Positions 20,396 to 32,900 of a DNA stretch of 64,000 nt are shown piece by piece. Position numbers and translations under genes: made by a program. The notes beneath the pieces were generated by a model. That model did no database searches. It was given only the letters and a program-made list of their open reading frames with translations, and was not told where the DNA came from. Positions within the stretch are counted from its first letter, which is position 1. Every line of letters starts with the position of its first letter. Source of the DNA: Nymphaea colorata (Eukaryota > Streptophyta > Magnoliopsida > Nymphaeales > Nymphaeaceae); assembly GCF_008831285.2 (NCBI RefSeq), contig NC_045143.1, positions 248,001 through 312,000 of the forward strand. The letters are read 5' to 3'.

Positions 20396-21274
20396 AACCT
20401 TCGATAAACATGAGAAACTAAATCGGATTTTTGTGAAAAGATTTTTTTTTCCTTTATCATTAATTTTGATTGATCATACTGGGATTCTTTCATTGAATTT
20501 TTCTAAAACGGTTATCTTTCAATCTTATCATTAACATCATCCCTCAAAGTAGACGATAGATCTAAAACTCAAAGTTTGTTGCTTTGTAAAAGGTGATCAT
20601 GCCATCTCTTTGGCAGTGATTCGGTGAACCTAAATTTGCTTCATAAAATTTTTTGTGAAGCTAGATCCTGTTTTGGCAGCGATTCAGAAAACTCAAGTTT
20701 GATTCTTCAAGATTTTCTTCACAGAATAAAGTCTTCACTTTGATGGAGGAGGCAGCCATGTATTTGGTTATTTGCAGGCCACCTATGGGCTTAATTCTTC
20801 TTCGTCAAGCATTCTGCTCTGATATCAAGTTAAAAAATAAAGAAAAAACAAAACAAATAAAAACTAGCAATAAAAAGATTATTTTAATTAAATGTGCATG
20901 GTTTTTCACCATGGAAGGCTACTATGAGCCTTAGTTACACAACACATAGAACGGGCTTAAATAGTTGAAGTTTCTATAATTTTGGCAATGATAAACATGG
21001 AAAACTAAATCTGATTTTGTGAAAAGATTTTCTTTTCCTTTGTCATTAATTTTGATTGATCTTGCTGAGATTCTTTCCTTGAATTTCTCTAGAACGATTG
21101 CCTTTCAACCTTATCGTTAACACTATAATCTTGACAACGATAAACATAGGAAACTAAATCTGATTTTTTTGAAAAGATTTTCTTTTTCTTTTATCATTAT
21201 TTTTAATTGATCTTATTGAGATTCTTTCCTTGAATCTCTCTAACACGGTTGTCTTTCAACCTTATCGTTAACAG
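20396..21274 (+). repeat. Three copies of a terpene synthase intron-end repeat (~148 bp)
   Basis: Segments at about 20396-20536, 20975-21124 and 21125-21274 share ataaacat.gaaactaaat, gaaaagatttt, ttgatt, gattcttt.cttgaat and cttatc.ttaaca. The last two are head to tail. A fourth, shorter copy ends at 14659. Only the copies ending at 14659 and 21274 are followed by the terpene synthase exon remnant. The unit therefore looks like the 3' end of an intron that was amplified locally. Confidence 0.75.
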
Positions 21275-21460
21275 AATGAGACAACGGTAGCGAAGGAGCA
21301 AGCACGACAACACATAAGGAACTTGCTAAGGGATGCATGGAGGAGGCTAAACAGGGAGCTGCTCTCGGCTCAGCAGCAGTAGCAACAGGCTGCCTTCTCT
21401 CGTTCCTTCTTGAATGTGGCTCTCAACATTGCGAGGGTCTCTTTCTGGCAGCTAGAGGGT
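21275..21460 (+). pseudogene. Terpene synthase last-exon remnant, copy 2
   Basis: The exon follows ccttatcgttaacag and reads NETTVAKEQARQHIRNLLRD, AWRRLNRELLSAQQQ, a stop, then QQAAFSRSFLNVALNIARVS. It is better preserved than the copy at 14660: the codon that is a stop there is Arg here, while here the stop lies in the glutamine run. The two copies thus carry different inactivating changes and decayed independently. Function in the intact family is cyclisation of prenyl diphosphates; this fragment lacks the metal-binding motifs and cannot do this. Confidence 0.65.
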
Positions 21461-22115
21461 GTAAAAGAATATTTGAACGCTAACTTCTCACGACGGCTGA
21501 GCTGGAAAAGATGTTTTTCAAGTAAAGGGGATTGATTAAACCCGTAGAACGTTGCCTTTAGGAATTGTGTGTTACATTGTTTTGTCGAATTTCAGTCCTG
21601 CCTTTTGATGTTATTTCCATTGAAGCTTGTTTAGCAAGTTCAAGTATGTATTGTAATGCACTGGCACCTGATTATATAATGACCTAGTCCACTCTCATAT
21701 TGATCCTTTTTTATATGGCCCCATGGTTTGATGAATTGGTTCTTAGTAGTTTTGCTTTCAGCTCGGAAAAGGTTGGACATCAAAATGATTGACTACTTTA
21801 ACAACCTCTTTTATGAGTTTCTTGAGATTTCTCGCTATGTTAGATACCATATCAAACTTTTAAAAGTGGGATGTTAAAATCCACATTCCTTAAAGCACAC
21901 CTTCTACTTTTGTGGAGCTATAGATTTGAGTGTTGAACCATGTTTTGATACCATTGAAACTAACCTTTTTAAAGCTAGAAACTGATATATATCTATCCCG
22001 AGCAATGCTGAAAACTATCTTTGCTTTCCTAGTCTTTGATTAAACACAAAACCAGCAAACACAGACGCTAACTACCTTTTTAAAGGAGAAATATGTTCAG
22101 TCCTCATATTATAGC

Positions 22116-22263
22116 TTCACAAAAGACGATAGAACATATGACAAATGATGGCTGATGGCTTTATAATGTTAGCGCCTTATATATATATATATATATATAT
22201 AAGGCGCTAACATTATAAAGCCATCAGCCATCATTTGTCATATGTTCTATCGTCTTTTGTGAA
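22116..22263. repeat. 148-bp palindrome centred on (TA)n
   Basis: The left arm ttcacaaaagacgatagaac ... aatgttagcgcctta and its exact complement on the right enclose a pure (TA)n centre. Beyond the right arm a second (AT)n run (22263-22282) leads back into sequence collinear with copy 1 at 15.55 kb. The arms look essentially identical. Confidence 0.9.
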
Positions 22264-22771
22264 TATATATATATATATATATCCAAAATGAGTACACATC
22301 GTCGCTAGATCTCGTTAAATGGTCGTCAAGTGGAAGAAAGAGTTTATATCGTATATCCTGTAGGGATGCATTTTGAAGCCTACACTCATCGAATTTACCT
22401 TGCCACAAACACATAATATAGGGAGGAAGCACAGAAGAGATCGAAATGCATTAACAAAATTGGGTGACAAGTTGTCACTACAAGAACATAAAAGGAGGGA
22501 GAGAAGAAGAGCTTTCTCATCAGATCCTGCCCTCGGGTGAGCAAGTAGACCAATGAAGAACCCATCGGTCCCAGAAAAGGTGGTTATATACTCTGATCGG
22601 GAAACTTTTTTGTTCGAGGGATTTCTCAGGTAGTCTTCCTAGTTATTGGAGGAATGACCATTGCCAAGGGCCACGGTTAGGCTGTCACACTAGTTCAATA
22701 TAATATCTGTCAACTGATGACCAATGCCTCAGTTGGTCATATATATGTTAGATTCATACGTTTTGTCGAAC

Positions 22772-23338
22772 CAGCTGCTTCTATACCCAGTTTGATCATT
22801 TTGTAGTCCATGTTCAATCTCTATATAAATCTCTCAGACGAAGGGCAGACCCATTGGGCTCGATGCTCATTTGGGATCATTTGAAAATTTTAGTTGTAAT
22901 TTGAATATTGTATTTGTTTAGAGGAACAATGAACAATTATGTTTGTCCAATGCCTATACAACCTATCACACCAAGATTACAAAAAATAATTGGTTGTAGT
23001 TTTCTTAGCTTAAAAATTAATGTTTTTTTACATTATAAAATGAATTGCCCAACTGTCCTATGTCTATCATTGCAATTGCCAATGGTGGAACATATTTTTA
23101 TTTTTTATTTTTTGGGAAGGGAGGTCATGGCCTCCCCTTCCCGATGCCTTCAATGTTTTGGTAAGAAACTTTTTTGTATATTATAACTGACCAAATAATT
23201 TTATGTGAATTTCATCATCAATACCTCAATACACATCTTGTGATGTAATTTTATGTGAATTTCATCATCAATACCTCAATACACATCTTGTGATGTAAGG
23301 CAAAGTAAAACACAATCATTTAACGTCGAAGCAGCCAA
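22772..23338 (+). repeat. Segmental direct duplication, copy 2 (second part)
   Basis: This continues directly from the first part and matches 18104-18605. It includes a local 50-bp tandem duplication at 23196-23295 (ttatgtgaatttcatcatca followed by atacctcaatacacatcttg, twice) that copy 1 lacks. Confidence 0.85.
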
Positions 23339-23936
23339 CTGCCTTGAATTGTCATATATATATATAATTAAAATTCACATATTACTTTTGTAGAGAGATG
23401 ATTTTTTAAAAGTATTTTCTTAGTAAAAACCAAAAAAACGTCCTCAGAAACCAAAGCCAAAGAAAAACCGTTGCGTATGTACTTTTTACACGGATTTTGA
23501 CAGCTAAAAATAAAAAAAGGCCCTCGTCGGTAAATTTCTCTCTCATATTTAAACTTTACTCGGAAGTCGAAACTCAGTCCAATTAATAAGCGATTAATTT
23601 CTTTTTTATTTTCTAAACTTTTGCTGTCGCTCCAGCCGTCGCATCATTTCGCGGGAAATGGAGGCCGTCTACACGTCATCTATAGCGTCCATCTGAAAGA
23701 TGAATGGGAGAAAGGCGGAGAACGGTGACGGGCGGAGCCCCCCGAAACCCAATGACCCAGGTTTCTTCCGGTCATCTTGAAGACGTACGGCTAAAGATCC
23801 ACTCCCCGATCTCCGTTGCCTGATCGAGATCTCGCTCTCCCACTGAGCAAGATGAAGCAGCAGAAGAAGGAGCCATAGAGGAAGGAAGGAGGGAGAGAGA
23901 TTAGGGTGGCGGAGGAGCAGCGGTGGTCCGGAAAAG
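23339..23936 (+). promoter_or_regulatory. Upstream and 5' leader region of the AP-3 beta gene
   Basis: Base composition shifts from AT-rich to GC-balanced at about 23630. The last 250 bases contain purine-rich leader-type sequence (gaggaaggaaggagggagag) leading to the start codon at 23937. No confident TATA box or transcription start can be assigned by eye. Confidence 0.4.
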
Positions 23937-26900
23937 ATGTTCCCTCAATTCGGGCCGACGGCGGCGAGCATAACTAAAGCGTCGACTATGGTGTTCAGGA
24001 TCGGAACGGATGCCCACCTTTACGACGACCCAGAGGACGTGAGCATCGGGCCCCTCCTCGACAGCAAATTCGACTCGGAGAAGGTCGATGCCTTGAAGCG
24101 CCTCCTCGCGCTCATCGCCCAGGGTTGCGACGTCGTCAATTTCTTCCCTCAGGTTTCATCTTTTCCTTCTGTATTTAGGGCTTGATTACGTACCTTCTGT
24201 TATCTCCTAGTCGAATTCTGAGATCGTCCGGTTATATTCACTTATCGGTCAATTGAACAAAGGGTTTCCATTGTTCGAATGGAAAAGTAGTTCATGTGGG
24301 AGATAGCTAATGAGTTGCTGATCCAATATTGAGTATGGGTGTTAGGAATGGCGGATCTTGGTTCACTGATTAACTGTAGTCACTGATTGGCTGGTAACAC
24401 GGCAAATTTCGATGTAGAAATCGAAAATTTAGTTCGTACGGCCGTCTTCTGATAGTAGTTCAAGACGACTACGTGAGATTGGGTTTCTGTATAGCCAGGT
24501 GCTCTTTTTTCTTCTTTTTGGTTTTACTTCAGAATATGGAGTAACGTTTTTCCTGAAGTTTGAGCATCCAGCAATGCCAAGAAAAGATCGCCGACTCTAA
24601 TGATCTTTATTATTTTATTGGATCTTACCTTTCTTTTTTGGTAGAAATACTTTTTTCTCCCCTTCTTTGCTTTGGTTCTTAGAATTTGGTAACTGATTGA
24701 GCAGCGTGAAACGTCTGTTTGTTTTTTTATACCTCGTGTCTAACCTCTTCTGTTATTGTACTTCCATTCTGGCTGTGAGGCTAATCTTTTCCTTTCTGGT
24801 TCATGTTTTCTGGGAACTGAAAATGTAGGTTGTTAAAAATGTTGCATCTCAATCATTGGAAGTGAAGAAGCTCGTCTACTTGTATCTACTGCATTATGCG
24901 GAAAAGTACGTTATCTCCTTCCGTGTCTTCATATGTTTATTTGGGTAAGCTTTCCATGAGCTGGCGTCAATAACACAGGCTAAGATACTGAATTGCGTTG
25001 GAGTTTCCTTATCGGATTTGAAATTGATAGAAGCACGAATGTGACACTTTCTCTTTCACAAATTGAAGGTGGCAAAGGGCGACTCATGGTGTATTGGCCT
25101 CTGATTCCCAGTGATTTTAAAGGTTTTTCATGTTCCACTATGCCATGAACAGCTGCCTGAGCTTGGACAAGTTTGATAGTTGTCCAACTGATATGTCACA
25201 CATCCCCTTCCTTCCACTAAGTTTTGTTAGCATTGATTAAGTACAAGTCAGTGGCTTTAATGGAACATGTTTGAGTGGACATCTGATTTTTTGGGTTCCT
25301 TTTTCTCGAGCTTCTCACTGTGTTGATTAAGCTCTCATGTTTTTGAACTGCCCTACCATTCAGTAAAACAGATTACTGAAACAAATGAAAATAGAACAAT
25401 CAAAGTCATGTTAGTGTAACATTTAGTTGATTAATAGATGGAATTTAGTATGTTGAATGAAGTATTCTTTGAAGTCTCTTGATGAGGCCTTAGGCACCCC
25501 ATTGGCTAGAGCTGCTTGTGAATGGTTAATTGAGTAGATTACCTATCATGTGGGCTGGTGTAACTAAATAACTGTGTCTAGATAATGCTTAGGCTTCTAT
25601 AGTGCAAGTGTAGCACATGGGGGTCTAGGTAACCACCAAAATGAGAATCATCCAGGCTTTATTTTCTTATTTTAGCTTTTCATTGGAAGGTCTTGTAAAA
25701 TGTGAGGTTTTCATGTAGACTTTTTATTATTTAAATTTTTGTAGTTCTTCTTTATTTTTAAAGTTGATCTCATAGTCTAAGCTTGTTTGACCATGTTGGT
25801 CAATGTATTTGCTTAATTGTCACTAGGTTATGTTTGTGGGTGACTAGGCGAGTCAGCGAGCTAGTTGTCGATAAAATTATAATAAGTTAGGATGTTCTGT
25901 GGTAGAGCACAGCATGCTACAGCCATTTGTCTCAGTCTCCTTGATGGTATCTGCATGCAAGTACTGCCTTCCCCCTTACCATGTTGTCTGAGTATCTGGC
26001 CTTCTTTCAGTTTATAAGCCATTGATTTTGAAAAGAAATTGTCTTCTTTCTGAAACTCTTTGTATCTGATTGATGTCAAATTGCTTCTTGTTTTTCATAT
26101 TTCATTGTTCCAGACGACCAAATGAAGCACTGTTATCCATTAATTGTTACCAGAAGGACTTAGCAGATCTGAACCCATTGGTACGTGCCTGGGCTCTTCG
26201 TGCAATGGCAGGTATTCGCTTACATGTTGTAGCTCCTCTTGTTTTAGCAGCTGTTGGGAAGTGCGCTCGAGATCCATCTGCATATGTTAGGAAATGTGCT
26301 GCTAATGCCCTTCCAAAGTTGTATGATTTGCGTCAGGAGCAAACCTATGGTTCTATTGAAGAGGTAAAAATTTTTACTTATCCCATATTTATCCCATATT
26401 TCGTCTTTAAATAATGGCTACTTTTTTTCATCTTTTATCGTCCTGTCATGCAGCTTATTGGAATCTTGCTGAACGACAATTCACCTGGTGTTGTTGGAGC
26501 TGCTGCAGCAGCATTTAATTATATTTGCCCCACTAATTTGGTGCTGATAGGCAGAGGATTTCGCAGACTCTGTGAGATTCTTCCTGATGTTGATGAATGG
26601 GGACAGATAATCTTAATTGGGATTCTTCTGCGATATGCTGTGGCAAGATATGGCCTTCCAAGTAGATCATCTGTTGGTGTATCTTCTGAGAATCGGAGCT
26701 CATTTTCTAAAACAATTTCTGTAAATGTGGATGCTTTACCTGAAAATCGTTTTGGAATGACAGAAGGACAAGTTGATGATTCAAATTTTATTTCGTTGTT
26801 GTTCAGTTCTTATGTGGAAGGACAAGATGAGTTCTTGTTAAGATCAAACTGTACAACCAAAAGTTCAGACTTCTTAGAAAGTCCAGGTCTTTCGTGTGGT

Positions 26901-29900
26901 GAAAACCATGATGTTAAGATTCTTCTGCAATGTACTTCACCTCTTTTGTGGAGTCAAAACAGTGCTGTGGTCCTTGCAGCAGCTGGAGTCCACTGGATTG
27001 TGGCTCCCAGGGAAGATATCAAGAGGATCATTAATCCAATTTTATTTCTTCTCAGATCAGCAAACTCCTCATTATATGTGGTAAACAACTGATTCAATTA
27101 AGCAAGCAGCTTATATTTTATCACCTTCATGAAATGCAATATCATGACGTCTGTGGGAACTTCGTTTTTGTTTGGTTTGTGCAAGTATGTTCCATTTGAC
27201 TTTTTGTGTGAAATATTTCCATTCATTTAATTAATTCTTTAAGTTCTAATATTGCCTTTGCAGGTTCTGTGCAACTTATTAGTGTTTGCAAAGGCAATGC
27301 CTTCTCTCTTTGCACCATACTTCAAGAACTTTTTTGTGCATTCTTCTGATTCATACCATATCAGGGCTATGAAGCTTGAGATACTGTCTATCATTGCTAC
27401 TGACTCATCAATTCCACTTATTTTTCAAGAGTTTCAGGTAGGGCTTTATCCTTTTTCATAGTTGCATTCCAAATGTTGACTGGGATTCCTAGCAATTAAC
27501 AAATGATAAAGACTGCTATTTTGCACAGTCCTGTAATGTAAAGTCACCTATCACATTTCACAATCAAGTAGGTTTGCTTACAGTTTCTATCTCTCTCTAA
27601 GTCACACACATACTTACACGCACATTGTCAAAGATTAGGTGATGTACCACCTATATGCATCATCATCACAAGTCAAGTGTTAGTGTTTTACAGCCTGCTG
27701 TCAAAATGTGAGGGATCTAGTTTTCTTTTTTTTCCCTCTTCTGTTTTTTTTTTATGAAAATATACAATTTGTGGAATCCTCAAAATGTCTGTTATTATTT
27801 TTTCAATTATTTTTCATTTTTAAATTTAATTTTGTAATTTTTAAATTTGTCTTTTGGACTTTCAAAGTCCTGCTCAGGTTATTAGAGCCTTGACTGCCTA
27901 AGCATCTAATCAGTTTTTGATTGTCTGGCTCTCTCCCCTCTTCCCTCCCCCCCCCCCCCCCCCCCCCCGAACACCAAAAAAAAAAAAAAACCTCTTCAGA
28001 CATACGCACATTGGTTTTTGCATGAGTGCTTGGTCCTGGCCAGGCAGGATTTTCGATCATTTGGTGATAGTAGGGAACATTCATGCATTTAAAGAGCTAT
28101 GTGGTTGCACTAAGTTTATGATAATCTTTCAAGGCATTGACTACATTAAATCAACTTTTCATTCAATCTGCTGAGGAAGTTTTAGGTCTGATTCTTACCT
28201 TTTTAGTGTATTGTTAGGACTATCTTAAAGATCCAGATAGAAGATTTGTTGCTGATACAGTTCATGTGATTGGTGAATGTGCACAACGGCTTCCAAAAGT
28301 TTCTGCTACATGCTTGGAAGGACTTTTGAATTTGATCAGACAAGGTTCATAAAATATTCTCTGCATTAGTATGAATGCATTTCTCTTTTGGTTGGAGAAG
28401 ATATTCCACTAACATAGCACTTCATTCTTTAGAGTCCTCTGAAAATATCATGAATATGGAAGAAGAGGGAGCTGTGCTATCGCAGGCAGTGGTTGCCCTC
28501 AAAACAATTGTAAAAGACAGTCCTGCTAAGCATGAAAAGGTAATGTTTTTGGTAAACTACATCCTCTTTCTCTGAAATAAGTCAAAGGAGAAGTCCAGGT
28601 TCTAAAAATTGACACGTCAAATTTCTTATAGACTTCTTCCATACATGCAATATGAGGTTGCCCAGTTTAATTACAATATATAGCTTTGAAGTTTGATATT
28701 TATGTTCCATGATTTGTTTCTATATTTGACTCTATAATGGTTAGATGTAGGAATGTGTTTTACAATGTTTAAAATTGTAGACTTCTGTGAATCTGATGAG
28801 TTTTATAGTAGAACCACTTGGCTTTTCATGGTGCAGCATGACCTCATTGTGGAAGTCAAGGGCTAATGTTCCAATCATTGAAAAAGAAAACCTATTCATG
28901 TCACCCGAATTGGAGGGCAACAAGGTTCATATGATTAATTTTTTTTCCGAAATTTCATGGACCACCACCAATCTTTCTAGATATTTATATGTTCTTAGAA
29001 ACCATGTTCCTTCTATCTAGCTAAGATAGTCCTCTATGGGGTCTGAATTCGTGACCTCTTCCTTATACTAGTGCAATCTAACCACCTTGAGATAAGTTGC
29101 AATCCAATCTCAAAACTTTTGAAATCCTTGCAAATTGTAGTGATTCAAATTGATGGTGAAACTTCAACAAAAAGAACATAATTTGCAATATCATTTCAGA
29201 GTTGCTGTCAGTTTAACTTATTGTTTCTATGTTTTTGAAGGTGATTATCCGTCTCGCTCGTTGCTTAGATATAATCAAGGTCCCTGCTGCTCGTGCTCTG
29301 ATTGTTTGGATGATAGGAGAATATTGTACAGTTGGGCGTGACTTTCTGCAGACGATACCTGTCATACTTCAATATCTTGCTCAACACTTCAGTTCGGAAA
29401 ACATGGAAACAAAGCAACAAATCCTTAATACAACTGCTAAGGTAATGATGTTGCACATAGATGTGTAGTGGATGTGAAGATTGAAGAACCAGGACTGTTG
29501 CCTTAATGGTGTGTCTGCTATATTGAGATTGCTATTTTTCTTCTATTATTTATTACAGGTTAAAAATGTTGTGGTCCAAATATTTTTTGCCTTTTTTTTT
29601 TTGCGGGTTGGGTTGGAGAAGGGGGGGGGGGGGTTTGGGGGATTGCATAGGGAAATGATAAGTAATAATTACACATTTTGTCATAAATGAGAAATGGTGT
29701 CTGCTTTTGAAAATTTCTTACTACTCTGCTAATCTAAGTAACATAGACTCTTTAGAAAGGTTGCCACACTTGAGTCGACAAAACTCAGGTAAGGCAATGG
29801 ACAGTTTGCTTGCTTTTCCATTGAATAACTGAGTGGACACACACACACACACGCACATGTGTCCTGCACCCATGTTTTTATGAAGAATGCCACATGGTGC

Positions 29901-32900
29901 ATCTTTTTAAATAATTTTGCTTTCATGTTCTTCTTGGACTTTAAGAATGCTGATTGGAGTTAAATAGGAATTTATTTATTATTATTATGTTACCATTACA
30001 TTATTCCACTATTATTCTTTTTATCTTGCTATAGCTTTTCCTGGAGTTGTTCTCTGGAATCTTCCAATACAGAACTACTTTGTATTTTTTCCTTAGTTCT
30101 CTATTGCAATTCCTGCAGTATACATCAGTTCTGTTCTCCATGTTCTGCATCTGATAGATGTAATGGCTTCTGTGAAGTCGATTTTCAAATGGTGGGTTTG
30201 GCCCATGTTATGACTAGTGGTTGACATGTAGAAATAGAATATACTTCATGGTTTATTCAAATTTTCTAGTATTGGCACTCATGAGATCTAAATGAGAAGG
30301 AACTTTTATTAGCTTTCTGTGACGTGAATTCATATAAATCTTTCAGGTCATAGGCCACATATGAATAAGGAGATTCAACTAGTGGGATGGCTCTTGTCAT
30401 CTTTAGGGGTTCCGTTGCCTATTGCTCTGTTGCTTTCTGTCAATCAAGCTTGAACAAGGATAGAATCTGTTATATGTCTGGGTTTTTAGTTTTCAGATTA
30501 TATGGGATCAGGGGCAGAGCCAGGAATTTTTCATTAGTAGGGCCAAGCTATAGTTTCAAAATTTTAACATGGGTCGAAATATAATTTTTCAAAATCTTTA
30601 TATTGGACTAAATGAAAATTTTTAAAAATTGCCATTTTTTTTTTGGGGGTGGGGCGGGGGTTGGATGCAAGGCCCCTTGCCCACCTCCGGCCCTCTATGA
30701 GATGGCTTCAGATAGGCCGAGAGGCAGTTGTTTTTTTATCTACTTATAAACTTTCAATTTTTTTTTTTAAAATGCTTGATCCTTCTGAATGTACCTGTTT
30801 AGTGCCTATAACCTAACCTGAAGTCTGAACAAGCCTGAATAGAAACAACAACAAAAAAAGTGTGCTTTCACAGGCGGATTCTAGGCATGGATTTGTTGTT
30901 TTCTGTAGATCACCCTGAAAAAGCGTTGAATATTATTGCAATGAGCAAGTTCCTTTCTTTTTTTCTTTTCATCTTTTTTATTTGAATATGACTTTAAATT
31001 TTTGATTTTGCAAAATCTCATTTTCTTTTCTGTTTGTAATATGTTGTTCTGCTATTTTTTTTTCCAGAACTTCTTTTACTATCCTCTCATTATTTTAGAA
31101 AACAGACAAAATGTATACACGTTCTTCAGATATGCCAGATCAAGTGGTTCTGCATTAACTTGTTGAGGGGCACAAACTATGTCACATCCTTGTTAGGTTA
31201 CCACTAAAGATGTGGGCAGGGCTAACCATGGTGTCTGGAGTTTAAAATTCAAGTTCTTTCTCATATGTAGGAGTAACTTGAAGGAGTGATTAGAGTTCCT
31301 CACTCTAATACTCGTGGGAAAAGCACCAGGAGCAAAGAATGATGGGAAAAACAGGAAAAAATATGAAACAATACCAGAGGGAATTTAAGGTTTTCTTGAT
31401 CATCAATTTTGCTCTAAATAAAAGAAAAAAGACCTTTTTAAGAAGCCTAACCCCTAGATCCGAATTGGATCTTGGATCCACTAAACAAAAGGGTCCAAAT
31501 CCCAAAGAAAATCAATGCCAACTAAGACCAAATCCAAAGGCTAACTGGGTCCGAGTCTGGGATCCAATCTGCCATTAAACCACACTGTGCCATAAGTGAT
31601 CAATGCCTATGGTTGTCTAAGTTTTCAGTCACCCGATTTTCTGGCTTTTCAAGTCATTGTTGTCTATCTGTTGAGGCATCCTTTCAGTAAGTTTGGAATA
31701 ATATATGTGCTTTGCTTTCATCCTGCCTTAATCACATGTTCTATCCTATCCCGATCTTTCTCAGTCCATGTCAAATAAAGTCAACAGTTTTAGGTGGTTG
31801 ACTCCCTACAAAAGATACTCAAGAATAAAACAATATTTTATTGATCGGGGTCAATGATAGATATAGTATATATGAAGTCAAATGTGCTATAACGAGTCAA
31901 GCAACATAATATTAAACATAAGAAGCTATGTTATCATGAAGAAGTTAAGCAATTAAATCTTTAAATTTACAGGAAAGCAAACTGAATATAAGAACATCAC
32001 TTATTTTACCTTCAAAAGTCCAATACCAACGACACAATGAAATTGTATTTATAAACTGACTCCACAGTTGAAAGCTTATAGAAGGATGTTTGTTCTACTA
32101 CGTTTAAAAGAAGACAGATGCATACACACACATGCATATAGTAGTATGATGACAAAACAAAATCATAGAGTAGGTTTATAAAAAATAATTGATGAAAATC
32201 AATAAACATTTTTAACTAATACATGAAGAGTAGAATTAACGAGCTAAATTACACTGAATATTATAGTTTACTTTTGACAACAATGTTAAGCTATTTGAGC
32301 AGTTGGAGACCCTAATAGCAGCATATCAGATAAGAAAAAGTAACTATTGTGCAAAAGCATTTTAATTACCACAATAAAAAATTATGCCTCAATGAGCTCA
32401 CAAAAGTAGGATAAAATTTTCTTTCATCTGCCAGATAAAATGGGTCCTTGTTGACTAATTCCAATTTTAAATGAGAATGAACATGAGTGCATGACTGCAT
32501 TTAACACTGCTTTATCTGTGTTTGAGACTGCAATTACGTCCTGTTGTGTTGGCACTGTGCAGCATCCTTAAGGAGTGTCCATGTAATATACTTTTGCAGT
32601 ATACAGCTACACCAATAATTTGGCGTCATTTCTGACCAAAATACAAAATATATATTTCTTTCCTCTGCAGGTCGTAGTATGTTCCCAAACTGAAGATATG
32701 CATACATGCATCAAGGTGCTTATTTATGTACTGGAACTAGCAAGGTGTGACTTGAACTATGATGTGCGTGATCGTGCACGCATTGTAAGTAAACTTCTAG
32801 CATGCCATGTCAATTCTCAAAATGCTGAAGGCGGCAGAACCCATCCTGTTCTAAATCCAAGCTTGCACTATGAGCTTGCAGAGAGTATGCTGGGAAGGAA

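Larger units (their letters stand above)
21184..22770 (+). repeat. Segmental direct duplication, copy 2 (first part)
   Basis: This matches 14568-16080 in the same orientation, about 6.6 kb away. It carries the terpene synthase exon remnant at its left. It also contains a 148-bp palindrome (22116-22263) at a place where copy 1 has only a simple (TA)n run, so the palindrome arose after the duplication. Confidence 0.9.
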
